Assembly: GCA_029267455.1 (NCBI GenBank)
Contig: JAJUIX010000076.1
Location: 1 to 6,272 of the forward strand
DNA length: 6,272 nt
From: Enteractinococcus sp.
GTDB taxonomy: Bacteria; Actinomycetota; Actinomycetes; Actinomycetales; Micrococcaceae
Reading direction: 5' to 3'
Shown here piece by piece: positions 5,340 to 6,272 of the stretch. The notes beneath the pieces were generated by a model that had not been told where the DNA came from, did not search any database, and saw only the letters and a list, made by a program, of their open reading frames with translations. How positions within the stretch are numbered: position 1 is the first letter of the stretch; each line of letters begins with the position of its first letter. The position numbers were made by a program, and so were the translations under genes.

Positions 5340-5910
5340 TCACATTCGCGCCATGTTTTGCAGTGCGGTACGAACCATCTTGGCGAACTCTGGGCAGCTT
5401 GCACGGCGGGGAGCTTCGTCAAGTTGTTGGTGCTCTGGCTTCTGCGATCAGCACGCTATCTGGTCTTCGATGATTGGGTATAGCATTCTCGGCGACGCTG
5501 ATTTTGTCACTAGTACGAAAAAGTCGTCTGGACAGATAATTTCGTAGTGTACGTTCTCGCTGGTAGTGATGTCTCGTGGATCATTGTCCGTCAGGAGTAG
5601 ATCCGCCTCACAGTGCGTTGCAGCAGCATGAATGTGATAGTCATCCTCGTCAGTGCCGCTAAATTCCAAGTCGTGGGGAAGTGTCCAGTACTTCATCAAC
5701 GATCATGCGCATGAGCTCCATTCGGCGGCGGACAGCATGTCCTGGCAGACGCGGGTGTTTCTTGCGCATGTTTGAAGCTACTTCAGCAAATACATCCTCG
5801 GTGGAGTGCAGTTGGAACATAGCGTTGTTTGCCTGCTTCAAAAAGAAAAGCCAATCCAAGAGAGTTCTGCTGTAGAAGACGTTGGCATCGACAAAAACGC
5901 GTTGAGTCAT
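5340..5910 (-). pseudogene. PIN-domain ribonuclease toxin, broken by a frameshift and a premature TGA
   Basis: The N-terminal frame (ATG 5910) gives MTQRVFVDANVFYSRTLLDW with the first PIN acid, Asp8. It continues through HSTEDVFAEVASNMRKKHP (Glu43) to RRRMELMRMIVDEVLDTS. The other half, in another frame, has TDEDDYHIHAAATHCEADLLLTDN with the remaining acids of the Mg-dependent RNase site, then ENVHYEIICPDDFF. Joining them needs one base removed (or two added), most simply in the GGGG at 5675-5678. The second frame then meets TGA at 5450-5448 (IAC-stop-SQKP). It stays open and family-like afterwards (LDEAPRRASCPEFAKMVRTALQNMARM) to TGA 5342-5340. This matches the helical C-terminal tail of longer PIN toxins and gives about 189 residues. 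It lies 62 nt downstream of an HTH antitoxin, in the normal toxin-second order. Two lesions make an active RNase unlikely. The shorter product ending at 5448 is an alternative boundary. Confidence 0.85.
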
Positions 5911-5936
5911 CCTATAAGCCTAGGTGACCCAACGCG
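5898..5936 (-). promoter_or_regulatory. Hairpin enclosing the PIN toxin start codon
   Basis: In the minus-strand transcript CGCGUUGGGUCA (5936-5925) pairs with UGACUCAACGCG (5909-5898), 12 pairs including one G-U. CCUA then pairs with UAGG around a six-base loop, with one bulged A. That A (5910) is the first base of the toxin AUG, so the start codon lies at the junction of the two helices. The weak CUAGG upstream is also in the stem. This would hinder ribosome loading on the toxin. A DNA operator is the alternative. Confidence 0.55.
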
Positions 5937-5972
5937 CTCAATATCTGATATGCCGTTTATTAGGAGCTGAAG

Positions 5973-6272
5973 TTAGTCCTCGAATAGTTCATCAAGTTCA
6001 GCATCCAGTGCACGCAATTCAGCAAATGCATCTCGCTGAGCTTTTATGCGCTGTTTTTTCAGGTCTAGAATATCATCACGCTTGAAGCGGGAATGTGACC
6101 CAACCTTGTATGAGGCGATCTTTCCTTCTTTTACCCACTTCATTAACGTCGGCCGAGATACGCCTAGGGTGTCTGCAGCGACAGTAGTAGTCAGTTCATC
6201 AGGCATTTTTCCAATGGAGACCTCACCACTCCCAGCGAGAGCCTTCAACGTATCGAGCAAGACTTCCTGTAA
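5973..6272 (-). CDS. HTH (excisionase/MerR-like) antitoxin, 5' end outside window
   Basis: The frame is open to the right edge, so the true start lies beyond 6272; the TTG at 6260 is only internal. The visible 99 residues begin LQEVLLDTLKALAGSGEVSIGKMPDELTTTVAADTLGVSRPTL in outline, with the helix-turn-helix at TTVAADTLGVSRPTLMKWVKEG. The wing-like KVGSHSRFKRDDILDL follows. A charged helical tail (KAQRDAFAELRALDAELDELFED) probably contacts the toxin. This architecture is the excisionase-type DNA-binding antitoxin paired with PIN toxins in many actinobacteria. The protein would neutralise the PIN RNase and autorepress the operon from a site outside the window. Unlike the toxin, the visible frame is intact. 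Base composition is more AT-rich than in the arsenic genes, suggesting separate acquisition. Confidence 0.87.
   Translation of the reverse strand, partial: LQEVLLDTLKALAGSGEVSIGKMPDELTTTVAADTLGVSRPTLMKWVKEGKIASYKVGSHSRFKRDDILDLKKQRIKAQRDAFAELRALDAELDELFED

Noticed and set aside
154..5450. UGA decoded as Trp in this organism, explaining both in-frame TGA codons
   Set aside because: TGA is also used as the natural stop of acr3 (overlapping arsC ATG) and cmtR (overlapping cadD GTG), and at the end of the MFS frame. TGG is common for Trp. No known actinobacterium reassigns UGA, so mutation is simpler.
5063..5473. 136-codon plus-strand frame
   Set aside because: Its right part is antisense to the PIN tail, its composition is not family-like, and there is no convincing ribosome site.
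1..6272. CRISPR array, insertion sequence ends, tRNA or rRNA
   Set aside because: No regularly spaced repeats, no transposase or terminal inverted repeats with target duplications, and no tRNA cloverleaf or rRNA sequence were seen on either strand.

Overview
This window looks like an accessory, partly decayed region of a high-GC Gram-positive bacterium (Actinomycetota, most likely Micrococcales or Corynebacteriales). The proteins point there: an ArsR with actinobacterial-type cysteine positions, a CmtR-type Cd/Pb sensor with cysteines at the same positions as the mycobacterial protein, a CadD-family transporter, and apparently leaderless promoters. The genus cannot be named from sequence alone. 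The right end (about 5340-6272) is visibly more AT-rich than the rest, which suggests a separate origin.

Layout from left to right. (1) 1-1722 is an arsenic module: divergent arsR (+) and acr3-arsC (-). Two near-identical 16-bp operators, one per promoter, lie between them. acr3 is cut by an in-frame TGA where Trp is expected. The arsC reading frame, which runs off the left edge, has a non-canonical P-loop. (2) 1751-3838 is an efflux module: a divergent MarR-type regulator (-, broken by a 1-nt deletion) and an MFS exporter (+, broken by a large internal deletion plus frame change) around a perfect 7-5-7 palindrome on the exporter promoter. An intact small cupin follows, behind its own perfect palindrome, and ends at a strong hairpin. 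(3) 3977-4962 is an intact cadmium/lead module on the minus strand: cmtR then cadD, joined by a 4-nt GTGA overlap and controlled from a palindrome on the -10 of a probably leaderless promoter. (4) 4964-5339 has no gene I can name. (5) 5340-6272 is a toxin-antitoxin-like pair on the minus strand: an HTH/excisionase-type antitoxin (5' end outside the window) and a PIN-domain toxin carrying both a frameshift and a premature TGA.

The metal part forms a two-sensor, two-pump set: ArsR controls Acr3/ArsC, and CmtR controls CadD. As written, the arsenite exporter, the MarR regulator, its MFS pump and the PIN toxin are all inactivated. ArsR, cupin, CmtR, CadD and the antitoxin frame are intact. Either the locus is decaying after selection was relaxed, or part of the damage is sequencing error. 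The acr3 lesion is a substitution and the MFS lesion a large deletion, so neither is a typical indel artefact.

The least expected structure is a long stem (5898-5936) that encloses the start codon of the PIN toxin. It pairs completely only in the toxin mRNA sense, with a G-U pair where the other strand would have an A-C mismatch. This is compatible with translational control of the toxin.
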